Counted from the stretch's first letter, positions 24,901-35,158 are shown. The stretch: DNA of 64,000 nt from Leguminivora glycinivorella (GCF_023078275.1 NC_062998.1:17683916-17747915), one strand, 5' to 3'. Program-made: numbers and translations. The notes: generated from the sequence alone by a model not told the origin.

Positions 24901-27900
24901 AAGACAGGTTTCTATATTTGTTTAACCGGTCACTCTTAAATTATCCTCAACAGCGAGGAATTTAAGCTACCATCCACACTCATAAGACGTCTTACGTCCT
25001 TCCTATACAAAATGTACTGAGGAGACGTTTTTAGGGTTCCGTAGTCAACTAGGAACCCTTATAGTTTCGCCATGTCTGTCTGTCCGTCCGTCCGTCCGTC
25101 CGCGGATAATCTCAGTAACCGTTAGCACTAGAAAGCTGAAATTTGGTACCAATATGTATATCATTTATATCAATCACGCCGACAAAGTGGTAAAATAAAA
25201 AGTGGAAAAAAATGTTTTATTAGGGTACCCCCCCTACATGTAAAGTGGGGACTGATTTTTTTTCATTCCAACCCCAACATGTGATATATTGTTGGATAGG
25301 TATTTAAAAATGAATAAGGGTTTACTAAAATCGTTTTCTGATAATATTGATATTTTCGGAAATAATCGCTCCTAAAGGAAAAAAGTGTGTCCCCCCCCCC
25401 CCCCCCCCACTTTTAAACCATTTGTTTAAAAAATATGAAAAAAATCACAAAAGTAGAACTTTATAAAGACTTTCTAGGAAAATTGTTTTGAACTTGATAG
25501 GTTCAGTAGTTTTTGAGAAAAATACGGAAAACTACGGAACCCTACACTGAGCGTGGCCCGACACGCTCTTGGCCGGTTTTTTGAATTACATTCAGGCAGC
25601 GTGGCGGAGACGTCCATTCCGCGCCGCGAGACACGCGACGCCTAAGTGGGGATGCTGCCTAAGGGTCAGATCAGATCACGTGTAGGTAGACAGGTATTAT
25701 TATTAAAAGTCTTTCAACAACTTTTAGTTAGTATGTGGTAGGTACCTAGGTATTTTGTTTAGCTAAGTAGTAGCAGCTCGTAATGAGTAGGATATAACTT
25801 ATTTCTTTCGGTTACCGCGATAGTTATACAGTGTGGAAATTAAACTCAGGCCCTGGAGGAAAACTACTTTAAATCCTTAAACTAGCTCATTTTACTTAAA
25901 GGAGACATTCCTTTATTTTTGAAAAGAAACAAATCTGCATTAAAAGATTTTTTTAAACTCGCTTGCTTCGCCCATGGACTCGAACCAACTAAAATTTAAA
26001 AAAAATAAACACTCCTTATTTTATTATACTAATCGGTAGTATTAATATTCAGGATAAAGTTTCTCTAAAAAATATTTGGCACGTAACAGGTCTGTTATCT
26101 CTCCAACACTCAAAGACTTCGTATGAAGTACACGCTTGCTAATTTATCAGTTAAATAATTTAAGTGTTACAAAATTGATAGTAAAATAAAGGTGATGTTA
26201 GATTTAACGATTATTTTTATTTTTAAGACCAAATGTTTGTTAGAGAAACTTTATCCTGAATATTAATACTACGATTAGTATAATAAAATAAAGAGTGTTT
26301 ATTTTTTAAATTTTAGTTGGTTCGAGTGAGTTTTAAAAAATCTTTTAATGCAGATTTGTTTCTTTTCAAAAATAAATGAATGTCTCCTTTAAGTAAAATG
26401 AGCGATAAGATTTAAAGTAGTTTTCCTATGTTTAATTTCCACACTGAATTATATGATTTTTATGACAAAACTATGGTCACCCGTTGACCACGAACGCTCT
26501 ACCTAAGGGATCAAAACGTCGGGACGAAATACAGTCATTATAGGTAAGCTATATAATATAGTTAGTTTTATTGTAAGTACCTAGATATAAATCAGGAGCA
26601 GAAAAACTTTTGAGAACATGAAACAAATACATTACTGTAGTCTTAAATATGCCAAAGATGTACAAAATACTGATATTCAGAGCTATGCTTATTATTTAAT
26701 AACCTCCATGAAGGTAGGTAGGCATTTTTGTATTGAGATGCACGAATCCTCGTAATTGTACCTTTAACCTTCAAAAAGCTCAGGTTATAGCTTAGGTGTA
26801 GCTACTTGTACTGGTAACACTTTACTGACGATAACTATCCAAAATGAAATTATATTGTTATATTGATATTCTGCAGCTGCTTTGTGTCTTATAATGAGAG
26901 GTTACATTAAAGGTTATTCTTTAATTATTTTAATTGAACGTCTGCATGAAATCCAGGCATGTTTTTTTAACTATTGCTATGCGGTCTAAGTATCTACCTC
27001 AGGTCAGTTCTCTACTAATACTATTTAATTTAAAGCGCGCAGGTCGCGGGTTCGAACCCCGGCTCGCACCAATGAGTTTTTCGGAACTTATGTGCGAAAT
27101 GTCATTTGATATTTGCCTTTCGCTTTTCGGTGAAGGAAAACATCGTGAGGAAACCGGACTAATTTCAATAAGCTCTAAGTTACCCTTCGGGTTGGAAGGT
27201 CAGATGGCAGTCGCTTTCGTAAAACTAGTGCCTACGCCAAATCTTGGGATTAGTTGTCAAAGCGGACAGGCTACCATGAGCCGTGGCAAATGCCGGGATA
27301 ACGCAAGGATGTTTAATTTATCAATCAGTGATTGGAGGTTTTTAATTTGGAAAATGCAATGTCACAATTTGGATTTCTTTTAACACCTTTTTGCCAAGAG
27401 TGGCACTGAATCTTAGTAGTTCATGTGCTCTGCCTACCCCTTTATGGGATACAGGCGTGATTATATGTATGTATGTACATATAGTTTATTCCTTTTATTA
27501 AAGCACTTCGTACATGGCTGGAAACTCTGTCAGTCCAAGATTAAGGTGACCTTGGCTGAGACTATAAGTGCAATTTGGGTGCCAACCATCTACAAGGTCT
27601 ACTAAGGGCATTATTCATTAGCATCAGGCGCTACAGGAAAATAGGGTATGATATAATAATACATATGTAGTCGTATGTGTATATATATCTTGCCTCATTT
27701 TTTGCGTATATATTCGTATAACGTAACGTAATGACTGGTGTACACTTACTACCAGGAGGTAGAATAAGCATGTATAAATACACACATAATTGGGCCAGAT
27801 AATGTAACATTGCTCCAGTAAAATGCGATAAGCGAGTCACATACATTAGATAACTTGCAATCACAAGTACTTGAGCGTCACTAGTTGTATTTGCATCAAG

Positions 27901-30780
27901 CTGATTATGCAAGATAGCAAAATGACACTACTCAGTTGAACCTGCTTGTTTTTTCATCGCATGATAAGTAGGCATAGGTATATGATGCTAAAAAGCAGTG
28001 CATATTAATAATACCACTAAAATTAATAAGTCATTATACCGACTCATAAGATAACATGTGTTTATTACTGGCTATATAATTATAATATCAGTATTTGGCA
28101 GCATGGCTCATATTTCACATAGTACCTTATTATCTTGACTTTTTTAAATGTGTAATGTGTATAATTTTTAGCATAATATCCATAGGTTTTACAGAATAAA
28201 TATACATACATATTTACAATAAATTATTATTCCAAAATGTATGTGATATGGTAATTCCCAAAGTGATAGTAATTTGACCCCATACTAAGTACTATGGTTA
28301 ATTGTGAGTTAAAATAATCACATCAATATTGTTAATGGAATCTGATATTGTACATTTAATAATTTTATAGGATACATAAATTTACATAGGATCCAATACT
28401 CTCGATCAAACCCAGAGTTAATGTAGTTAACACTGTGTTGTAACCATTTTTAACCGACTTCAAAAAAGGAGGAGGTTCTCAATTCGACTGAATGTTTTTT
28501 TTTTTTTATTTTTTTTTTTTTGTATGTATGTTACTCGATATCTCCGAGAATCGTGGACCGATTTTCAAAATTTTTTTTTGATCGAACCGGTATAACCCCG
28601 AGATGGTCCCATTGGCACCAAGTCAGGGTCTGATGATGGGATCCTGGAGAAATCGAGGGAACTCTTCAAATGTTATAGGCACATGTAATGTTTTTAGTCT
28701 ATTTTTCAAAGGTACACCAGTATTTACGTCTGATGGTAATAATTTTATGTGGCTGAGCTGATGATGGAAGGTCAACTCCTCAATGGTTAGGAGTTTAAGG
28801 ATAATTCTTTCACTACTGTACATGTATTCGGACTGATACATATAATATCACTAGGAACCACTAAAAATCAACTGAGCTGATGATGGAAGGTCAACTCCTC
28901 AATGGTTAGGAGTTAAAGGATAATTCTTTCACTACTGTACATGTATTTTTAGGGTTCCGTAGTCAACTAGAAACCCTTATAGTTTCGCCATGTCTGTCTG
29001 TCCGTCCGTCCGTCCGCGGATAATCTCAGTAACCGTTAGCACTAGAAAGCTGAAATTTGGTACCAATATGTATATCAATCACGCCAACAAAGTGCAAAAA
29101 TAAAAAATGGAAAAAAATGTTTTATTAGGGTACCCCCCCTACATGTAAAGTGGGGGCTGATATTTTTTCTCATTCCAACCCCAACGTGTGATATATTGTT
29201 GGATAGATATTAAAAAATGAATAAGATCGCTTTTTGATAATATTAATATAATTCCCCCTCTAACTTTTGAACCATATGTTTAAAAAATATGAAAAAAATC
29301 ACAAAAGTAGAACTTTATAAATACTTTCTAGGAAAATTGTTTTGAACTTGATAGGTTCAGTAGTTTTTGAGAAAAATACGGAAAACTACGGAACCCTACA
29401 CTGAGCGTGGCCCGACACGCTCTTGGCCGGTTTTTTTTAAATTCCAAAACCTACCTACAGCTTTTAACCCATCTGCACGGTGAATGTGTTAAATCCTGTT
29501 AAACAACACACTGGGACTTGACACAACGTAACAATGATGATTGATGTGCGACAAATACAGAATATTATTAAAATAAAAAATAAACAGATGATAAAAGCAA
29601 TGCAGATGCTAGAAATGTTAATTAATAGATATACCACCTTCAGTGTGACAATTACTTAAGTTAACACATCATGCAGAGGTCTAAAGAACTTCCCATACAA
29701 TAAAGTTCAGTGAACGTTTTAACACTTTTAACAAACAGATTGTAGATGCAAACCAACCCTAATTGTTTTACGGATAGTGATACAAAGCCTGTAAGCCCTT
29801 TTCACTGCGAGGCATGTATAGTGTATGAATTCATGTTGATTTGACCCAATATAAATATATGGTTAATTGCATCATCCTCCTTGCCATATCCCGGCATTCG
29901 CCATGGCTCATGGGAGCCTGGGGTCTGCTGTGACAACTAATCCCAAGATTTTTGAAGACCTTCCAACCCAAAGGGTTACTTGGGTTTATTGGAATTAGTC
30001 CAGTTTCCTCACAATGTTTTCCTTCACCGAAAAGCAACTGCCAAATATCAAATGACATTTCGCACATAAGTTCCAAAAAACTCATTGTGTCACCGTTAGG
30101 CCACCAGCGCTCCTCATGCATGGTTAATTGCAACATTAATTAATTGCCGTCAAACATGTAACTCATAGTACACTACATACTTGCATGGGGTGTGTGTAAC
30201 CTGTGATCTGTGCTACACAGAATGTCCTACCACATAAGTTTGTTTTTATAAGTAGCCTTAAAGTAAAAAACATATATTTTTTTTTTTTATTGTGCATGCC
30301 ATAGATAAAAATCCTCTTTGTTAAGGTTATTAGTATTTAATGCCATGCTAATATTTACATACCTTCACATAGGGAAATATAAGCTTTTCTTTGATCATAG
30401 CCCATATAATTCTGGTCATCTCATCTCCATCCATCTCCACAACAGGTTTGGCTGCCACCACCCTTTTAGCAGTCCCATCTTGAAGGAAAAAAAAAATTAA
30501 GTATTATTATGAATATAATGCTTTTCTATATAATGACAAGTCATATTTAAAATGTCGACAGGTCCATCTAGCATAATAAAAACCTTACACGGCGGCGGCA
30601 TAATATTTGTGTAACACAGGGAACATAATATCTAAATTCTTAGATTTGGTATCAGAATTATTGCTTAACCATAGTCATAAATACTGGAAACATATTTAAT
30701 TAACACTTACAATTTCTGGTGGAATGTGTTATGTGTTCAGACACAAATTTAAATAAACGTTTGCTGTTGTTACTGGCCAT
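12922..30780 (-). CDS. Idh: NADP-dependent isocitrate dehydrogenase, mitochondrial type
   Basis: Oxidises isocitrate to 2-oxoglutarate with NADP+, giving NADPH. Nine coding exons (minus strand): 30711-30780, 30363-30478, 23918-24062, 19372-19571, 18725-18859, 17777-17880, 17078-17228, 15593-15826 and 12922-13074. All have GT-AG borders and phases join without error; total 435 aa. The start MASNNSKRLFKFVSEHI is basic and lacks acidic residues for 13 positions, as in a mitochondrial presequence, followed by VVEMDGDEMTRIIW. Then TIDAAHAILKHNVGIKCATI, the substrate loop SPNGTIRNILGGTVFRE, IVIGRHAHGDQYKAQDF, YEHRLIDDMVAQ, the dehydrogenase signature NYDGDVQSDIVAQGYGSLG, ESEAAHGTVTRHYR, NPVASIYAWTRGL and CVECIDSGKMTKDL. 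The C-terminus ADQLERKLSK has no peroxisomal SKL-type signal. Introns hold SINEs, LINE remnants and foldback elements. It faces NNT head-to-head. Confidence 0.95.
13097..13319 (-). mobile_element. SINE family 1, head-truncated copy
   Basis: ATAAATAA tail at 13097-13117, the body CATCCATGACTCAGGAACAA and the B-box segment TTCGAACCCGGGACCGCGG. The tRNA head is cut after GGGTCACTAC. It lies just upstream of the last IDH exon. Confidence 0.75.
13569..13954. repeat. Dispersed repeat R2, copy 1
   Basis: About 385 bp matching 49698-50086 in the same orientation, sharing GTCATAACAAACTGAACTCG-like blocks and CAATTATTTTATTGAGTGTA. No coding content. Ends shortly before the foldback element at 13970. 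Confidence 0.75.
13970..15465. mobile_element. Long foldback element, two ~500-bp inverted arms
   Basis: Left arm 13970-14473 is the reverse complement of the right arm 14967-15465 with few mismatches. The tips are CTGGACCACTACAG and CTGTAGTGGTCCAG, flanked by ACCC at 13966-13969 and 15466-15469. The 490-bp loop includes CATCATCATCATCAGCCTAT and CACTACTGGACATAGGCCT, a block common in Lepidoptera. Short frames in the arms are conserved only because the arms are copies of each other. Lies in an IDH intron. Confidence 0.9.
15874..16030 (-). mobile_element. LINE 3' end with GATA microsatellite tail
   Basis: On the minus strand: CTACCCAAAGGTTGTCTGG, then TAGAGATCGCTCTTTAGCGA, then TGCCAATAAAGAGTAT and a TATC repeat (plus-strand GATA units 15876-15894). 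This is the layout of a CR1-like LINE 3' UTR, by resemblance only. Confidence 0.6.
16194..16450 (-). mobile_element. SINE family 1, full-length copy
   Basis: Minus strand: a tRNA-like head ending near 16450 (GCGACCGGTCTGGCGCAATC), the B box GGTTCGAATCCCGG, the body, and an ATTTATTT tail at 16194-16211. IDH intron. Confidence 0.8.
16500..16763. mobile_element. MITE with AATAGGCTAGTTTCCTA ends
   Basis: Inverted ends AATAGGCTAGTTTCCTA and TAGGAAACTAGCCTATT bound 264 bp. One end with about 85 bp of the interior recurs inverted at 57640-57727 in an NNT intron. Target duplication unclear. Confidence 0.75.
16960..17008 (-). pseudogene. Decayed partial duplicate of an IDH exon
   Basis: On the minus strand this stretch translates LVRACKNFDGDVLS, against FVWACKNYDGDVQS in the functional exon 17078-17228. 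At the DNA level TGCAAGAACT and GGCGACGTG are identical and the spacing is the same. It lies 70 bp downstream of the true exon in transcript order. It lacks the preceding conserved residues and has no good flanking splice pair in the right phase, so it reads as a relic, not a working alternative exon. Confidence 0.55.
17313..17530 (+). repeat. Dispersed repeat G (GTCTGTCTG family), copy 1
   Basis: GGGGTGTTATAAGTTTGATG, a TCTG/GT microsatellite (17336-17368), then GTGGCATCGTAACTGCCGAA and an ACCGATTTAGATTTAG block. Related copies at 43840-44010 (+) and 59636-59870 (-). Typical lepidopteran dispersed repeat; class uncertain. Confidence 0.65.
18066..18312. repeat. Dispersed repeat R3, copy 2
   Basis: Near-identical to 6068-6345, with two short internal deletions. 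It directly precedes a LINE remnant. Confidence 0.7.
18355..18609 (+). mobile_element. LINE remnant, C-terminus of reverse transcriptase ORF
   Basis: The translation contains GSQLKRWDDDIRLVAGVIW, NRVALDRNEWRRLEEAFADW and ends after RRRDKLEY. This K/R-W-D-D-I...AG..W..VA.DR..W pattern is the usual end of RTE-like or related non-LTR retrotransposon polyproteins. Only the last ~85 residues remain; no catalytic YADD region. Sense relative to the plus strand, antisense to IDH. Confidence 0.75.
19595..19829 (+). repeat. Dispersed repeat S, copy
   Basis: Starts CATACTAATATTATAAATGG, continues with TTTCACGACAAAACGGAGCG and ends GGGCAAAAGCTAGTA. Matches 58739-58972 and, inverted, 11483-11728 and 54107-54236. 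Confidence 0.7.
20067..20094. repeat. Perfect 13-bp palindrome
   Basis: ATGTTGGCCTGAC and its complement separated by AA. Small hairpin in an IDH intron, function unknown. Confidence 0.6.
20138..20275 (-). mobile_element. LINE 3' end fragment
   Basis: Plus strand GTAGTAGTAGTAACTCTTTA followed by TTGTACAAAAATACATT; on the minus strand it ends with TTGTACAATAAAGAG and a TAC microsatellite, a pattern of LINE 3' termini. Confidence 0.5.
20827..21498. mobile_element. Single arm of repeat X
   Basis: About 670 bp matching 62935-63556 in direct orientation, and matching 63656-64000 as reverse complement. Key strings: GGGTGACCACACTATGTCGG and TGGTTTTAAAGATATTCAGA. Here only one arm is present, abutting another foldback element at 21499. 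Confidence 0.75.
22610..23085 (+). mobile_element. Retroposon segment with RTE-like 3' end
   Basis: Begins near GGGCGACCGAGCTTCGCTCG and ends with CGTTAGAGCGGTTTCCAAGA, ATAAATAAAT units (23021-23052) and CAAGAATTGCTCGTTTAA. The middle carries, on the minus strand, a tRNA-like pair of boxes (GCTTAGCTCAGTCGCACG; GGGTTTCGAATCCCGG) at 22755-22830. No coding frame survives. Confidence 0.55.
23105..23160. repeat. Perfect 26-bp hairpin with 4-nt loop
   Basis: 23105-23130 is exactly complementary to 23135-23160, loop GATT. The stem includes AACGGGTCACTTTGTATG. Lies near the right arm of the foldback element. Confidence 0.8.
24366..24528 (+). mobile_element. SINE family 2, degraded fragment
   Basis: GCTTTTCGGTGAAGGAAGGT at the start and TCTCAGGAGCCGTGGCATTA near the end recall the family-2 body, but the middle is diverged. 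IDH intron. Confidence 0.45.
24824..24911. repeat. Exact 44-bp tandem duplication
   Basis: The unit starting ATGTGATAATTGTTATTTTT and ending AAGACAGGTTT occurs twice with no mismatch, which points to a recent duplication. Confidence 0.85.
25028..25582 (+). mobile_element. Dispersed element D, copy 1
   Basis: Starts TTTTTAGGGTTCCGTAGTC, has CCATGTCTGTCTGTCCGTCC, and ends CACGCTCTTGGCCGGTTTTT. A homopolymer run of about 21 C lies at 25388-25408. Other copies at 28946-29440 (+) and 32672-33207 (-). Its ends match those of element A (AAAAACCGGCCAAG / GGAACCCTAAAAA). Confidence 0.8.
25829..26446. mobile_element. Foldback element, 618 bp
   Basis: Ends CAGTGTGGAAATTAAAC and GTTTAATTTCCACACTG; arms 25829-26080 and 26225-26446 are complementary almost throughout (for example TTTCTCTAA / TTAGAGAAA next to the loop). 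No clear target duplication. IDH intron. Confidence 0.8.
26447..27039. other. IDH intron, nothing recognised
   Basis: AT-rich, with no exon or repeat recognised. Confidence 0.4.
27040..27313 (+). mobile_element. SINE family 2, plus-strand copy
   Basis: B-box segment GTCGCGGGTTCGAACCCCGG, then ATGAGTTTTTCGGAACTTAT, CTTTTCGGTGAAGGAAAACA, and a tail side with GCCGTGGCAAATGCCGGGAT. The long frame over it is incidental. The first part of the tRNA head is missing. Confidence 0.75.
27314..28445. other. IDH intron, nothing recognised
   Basis: AT-rich, short incidental frames only. No splice-bounded exon fits the IDH protein here, and none is missing from it. Confidence 0.4.
28450..28945 (+). mobile_element. 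Terminal-inverted-repeat element with ~120-bp repeats (copy 3, truncated)
   Basis: Left end AACCGACTTCAAAAAAGGAG, ACTCGATATCTCCGAGAATC, then GGGATCCTGGAGAAATCGAG as in copies 1 and 2. Two units with CTGAGCTGATGATGGAAGGT start at 28753 and 28872 (119 bp apart). The right end is missing where element D begins at 28946. Confidence 0.65.
28946..29440 (+). mobile_element. Dispersed element D, copy 2
   Basis: Same start and end as 25028-25582, with an internal deletion that removes the C-tract region. Confidence 0.8.
29872..30118 (-). mobile_element. SINE family 2, minus-strand copy
   Basis: CATCCTCCTTGCCATATCCC, TTTTCCTTCACCGAAAAGCA and head remnant GTTAGGCCACCAGCGCT; part of the head with the B box is deleted. 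It ends about 240 bp before IDH exon 2. Confidence 0.7.
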
Positions 30781-32542
30781 TTCTCTTGTCCTCTAAGCGG
30801 GTGCAAGCAGTGTGGCGTGAGCCGGTACGAATTAATAACTCGTGCACGTCTCGGCAGGACGAACGACCCAACTGGAAAAAAATAAAACGATAAACCGGAT
30901 TGTCCCTGGCGACGGCCAATGTGAATAACTCTTCAACAACTTTAAATTTGCAGGAGACGGGCGTTAGGACATCAACCCGCTGTATTTAAAATGAAATTAT
31001 TATGCTATGTACAACAATTTTCTTACATTTTTTAACTGTAATATTACCGCTGCCGATTAGAAATGGCACTAAGTGTAGAATGAACAGCAATGAGAGCTCG
31101 TTTCGTTTATTTAATTGGTACAACCGAACCAGATAAAATTAAAGTCTAAAGTTGAGTTGCTGATTATTAGTGATGCGCAAACACTGTTAAATATCGATAG
31201 TGTAACTATTTGACATCTGTCAAAACTATCAGATTAGTGTATGCGCGCACGAACAACTTACTTGCGCAGTAACCTATTTGCCTCTGTCGTTGTCTCCTAG
31301 CCGCGATTTGAAAAAAAATCGAAAAGAAAAGAGAACTGAGAAAGATCGCAACTTCTTTTGCCTTCAGTCATCAACGTGCATTTCGGTCTGTACAAAAGCA
31401 ATATTAGACGATAACATTATTCATAAAATACAGACTGGCAAAAAAAGTTCATATTAAATAAACCGGCTAAGTGCGAGTTGTACTCGCGTTGAAGGGTACG
31501 GAACACTACAAGAAAGGCTTAAGCGCCTCCTTTTTAGTAGGAACTTAAGTAATTTTTGCGAATAATCGATATTTTGAACAAAACGAAACAGAAATAAGTT
31601 TACATGTAATATTCAAACGTGCTCACACAATTTCAAGAGATTTAGTAACTCCTTGCAGCGGCAGTGAGTGAAATTCGTAATTAAAGTTTTTTTCTTTACA
31701 GTCGGACTTTACGCTTTACTGTAGATTTCTAATACGTTTTCCTGAAATGTATAGATTGAAAACTATCTCGTGTATTTTTTTGAAAATTTTACTCTTAGTA
31801 GTTTCGGAGATAAGGGGGAATGGTCATTTTTTGCCTATGTTTTTAAATTACTTGAAAATTAGTTTACTAAAAATTATTAAAAAAAATATTTTTGAAATAC
31901 TTATAAAAAGTTCTTTCATTTGATATGTAATAGAGATGGGCCGAATATTCGGTAAATATTCGGTATGGGGGCGTCCATTAATCGCGTCATACTGCATAGG
32001 GGGGGGAGGGGGTCATGAAAAAATCACCAAATATCACCATGGGGGGTGGGGGGTTAGGAACATATCACGTGTATTTTTTTGTTACACTAACGTAAAGAAA
32101 AAAACATATTTCTGAGCTATTTTTATATCAACTTTTACAGTCAGAACTTGCGTTGTGCAGTGCAAAGAGAACAGAATATAATTTATTCGTGAACACAGTC
32201 AAGATTAATTACACATTACAACACAAACAGAAAGGAATTAAGTGCCACGAAATGGCCTCATCTCAGCGTGTTGCTGGTGGCTTCCAGCGCTGATCTTCCG
32301 ATGAGACCATCAAGTGAGAAAAAAAAGCTGTGTGCAGTCGGTTATTTTTAATTCTCAAAGATTTTTTTAGTTTGCCCTCATCACGTGTACACGGACAGTC
32401 GGTTATAGACGGTCAACCTAATCATGGCACTGAAAAAAGGCGGCAAATTTGACAAATGTGAGCTCACCGGCCAACTGTCTTCAAAAAACGCGTGCCTTCC
32501 TAAACCTTGACGTTGGCGGAATCATAGACGAGCCATAACACT

Positions 32543-33592
32543 TAAAAACCGGCCAAGTGTGAGTTGGACTCGTGTTGCAAGGGTTCCTTACATCACAAGC
32601 AGAGCTTAAGCGCCTTCCGGAGGCGCTAAGTCATTTTTGAAAATAAAATAATCGATATTTTGAACAATTTATAAAAAACCGGCCAAGAGCGTGTCGGGCC
32701 ACGCTCAGTGTAGAGTTCCGTAGTTTTCCGTATTTTTCTCAAAAACTACTTGACCTATCAAGTTCAAAACAATTTTCTTAGAAAGTCTTTATAAAGTTCT
32801 ACTTTTGTGATTTTTTCATATTTTTTAAACATACAGTTTAAAAGTTAGAGGGGAGGGACACTATTTTCCTTTAGGAGCGATTATTTCCGAAAATATTAAT
32901 ATTATCAAAAAACGATTTTAGTAAACCCTTATTCATTTTTAAATACCTATACAACAATATATGACACGTTGGGGTTGGAATGAAAAAAAAATCAGTCCCC
33001 ACTTTACATGTAGGAGGGGGTACCCAAACTAAACATTTTTTTCCACTTTTTATTTTACCACTTTGTTGGCGTGATTGATATACATATTGGTACCAAATTT
33101 CAGCTTTCTAGTGCTAACGGTCACTGAGATTACCCGCGGACGGACGGACAGACAGACAGACATGGCGAAACTATAAGGGTTCCTAGTTGACTAGGGAACC
33201 CTAAAAAGACGAAACAAAAATGAATGTACATATAATATTCAAACACACTCGACACTTTCAAAAGATTTGGTAACTCCTTGCAGCCCCAGTGAGTGAAATT
33301 CGTAATTTGAGTTTTTTTCTTTTAAGTCCAATTTAGGCATGAAAAAAAGTGGGGCCCAATTAACGCCCTTTTATTTGATATGTAACACGCTAAAAACTAT
33401 TTCAAAAAACTTTGATTCCTAATTTTCACGTTTACCCCCCAAAAGTGGCCCCTATAGTTGTTTTTTTATTTTATTTAAATTACATGCCCGTCTTTGGGTC
33501 ACAAGTTTACATATGTGTGCCAGGAAACAAGTTAATCGGTTCAGTTGTTTCGGTTCAGTGGTTTCCTTTTTGAGGTACAGAACCTTAAAAAT
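32543..33592 (+). mobile_element. Element A2, fourth layer
   Basis: Second copy of family A, from AAAAACCGGCCAAGTGTGAG to GGTACAGAACCTTAAAAATG, interrupted by element D. Confidence 0.75.
32672..33207 (-). mobile_element. Element D, copy 3, innermost layer
   Basis: Reverse orientation: starts AAAAAACCGGCCAAGAGCGT and ends CTAGGGAACCCTAAAAA. It sits inside A2 between TTTTGAACAA and GACGAAACAAAAATG, which are adjacent in element A apart from a few bases. Confidence 0.8.
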
Positions 33593-35046
33593 GAGGGGGC
33601 AGAGGTTTAATTCTCATAGAAAATTTGAATTTCGCGCCAAGATTTGGTTGATTCGTTGGTTGGAAAAAAGTCTACTTAAGTTGCCAAAAAATTACACGTC
33701 ATATTGGCTAGGGGGGGAGGGGGTCCTGAAAATATCACCAAAGATCACCATGGGGGAAGGGGGGGTCTAAAATAAGCCAAAAACGTATGACGCGATTAAT
33801 GGACGCCCCCTATTCAGCATATTCGGCAAGTTTTTCTATGTTCGTATTCGGTCGAATAATTCGGTTGCATTGCCGAATATTTACCGAATAAACAAAGTAA
33901 ATAACTAATGAAGATCTTACGTATTCCATTGGATAATAAGCTCCTATTTTAGTAGCTTTCTAAGGAACTACTAAAAATGCGTCAATATATAAACACAATT
34001 GTTTTTAAAGAAGTTAAAAAACCGTAGTTTAAGAGTTGAGAAGAGTTCAGAGTTGTTTTTTAACTAAGTTTTAGTTATCCACTAAATCATAAGAATATAA
34101 GTTGTAGTATGTATAACCATTATCAATCATTTCATAGTTTTAAAGATTAAAATTAACATTCGCTTTAAAAAGATGGCGTAACCGAATATTCGGCCAAATG
34201 TTCGGTTCGGTAAGAGCTGAACCGAATGTTCGGCCGAATATTCGTATTCGGCAAAGTCCATATTCAGCCCATCTCTAATATGTAACAAAATATAGTTGTA
34301 GAAAATTTGATTTTTAATTTTCACTTTTACCCCCCAAAAGTGGCCCCTATAATTGAATTTTCTTAATTTAAATTACATGTCCGTCTTTGGGTCACAGGTT
34401 TACATATGTGTGTCAAATTTCAAGTTAATCGATTCGGTAGTTTCGGAGAAAATTGGCTGTGACAGACGGACAGACAGACACACGAGTGGTCCTATAAGGG
34501 TTCCGTTTTTCCTTTTTGAGATACGGAACCCTAAAAATGGCGACATCGTTTTATCATTCCGTTTTCTCACACAAATTGCTCTAAAAGGGATGACCATACG
34601 ATACGATGTTACCACATTAATCTTCCGAGATAGAGTTAGGCCAAGAAGTATTTAATTTTTTGGGTCAAGATAATAAAGTTAGCAACAGTTTTGTTAGCAA
34701 CGCTTCGGGTTAAGTAAAGGTCAAAATTTGGTCAAAGTTTGACTTTTAAAACAATATTTGCACCGGTGAGTTTGTCAAAATCATATCACGGGCGCAACGG
34801 CTTAGTGCCAAAATTTTGAAACGTAATAAATACAAGAGCCTCGGCAAGGAGTACCCTGGGGTTACAGCGCGCACAATTTAAAATATCTCTGTGTCATTCA
34901 CACTTAGGTATAGCTGCGTCCACAACGCGAATACTGCTGACCACCTTTCACACGATCGACCGTACGCCGCTCCTTACGGTTTTAAAAATAGCCTAGAGCC
35001 AATTTGACCAAAAGTCGTCTGCTTCACGATTTTCGTAGACATCTCT

Positions 35047-35158
35047 TGTTCTTCGTTGTCTCCAGATTACGAATTGACCTGTTTTACCTTTTTTCGATCC
35101 GTGCCCTTCTCCTTAAACTAAAACAGGTCAATTCGCAATCTGGAGACAACGAGGAACA
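35047..35158. repeat. 39-bp hairpin between IDH and NNT
   Basis: 35047-35085 pairs with 35120-35158 with two mismatches around a 34-nt loop; the stem has CGTTGTCTCCAGATTACG. Outer segments GACATCTCTT (near 35038) and AAGAGATGTC (near 35195) extend the pairing after a bulge. It could be a MITE or, less likely, a small-RNA hairpin. Confidence 0.65.

Larger units (their letters stand above)
31967..33810. mobile_element. Element C, third layer
   Basis: Ends GGGGGCGTCCATTAATCGCG and CGCGATTAATGGACGCCCCC are inverted repeats, flanked by TAT at 31964-31966 and 33811-33813. Subterminal G-rich blocks (GGGGGGGAGGGGGTC; ATCACCATGGGGG) occur in inverse order at both ends. Confidence 0.85.
31931..34277. 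mobile_element. hAT-like element B, second layer
   Basis: Ends TAGAGATGGGC and GCCCATCTCTA are exact inverted repeats, with the 8-bp duplication ATATGTAA at 31923-31930 and 34278-34285. Without its own insertion (element C) it is about 500 bp, rich in GAATATTCGG motifs in both orientations. No transposase frame. Confidence 0.9.
31459..34538 (+). mobile_element. Dispersed element A, outermost layer of a five-level nest
   Basis: Begins AACCGGCTAAGTGCGAGTTG and ends GATACGGAACCCTAAAAAT. It is split by element B after TTTGATATGTAA (31930) and resumes with ATATGTAAC at 34278. The family resemblance comes from a second copy, A2, inside the nest (32543-33592), which shares ATAATCGATATTTTGAAC, TAACTCCTTGCAGC and CCCCAAAAGTGGCCCCTAT. 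Confidence 0.8.

Noticed and set aside
27040..27313. 149-residue frame across 26934-27383
   Set aside because: It runs through SINE family 2 and does not match a known protein.
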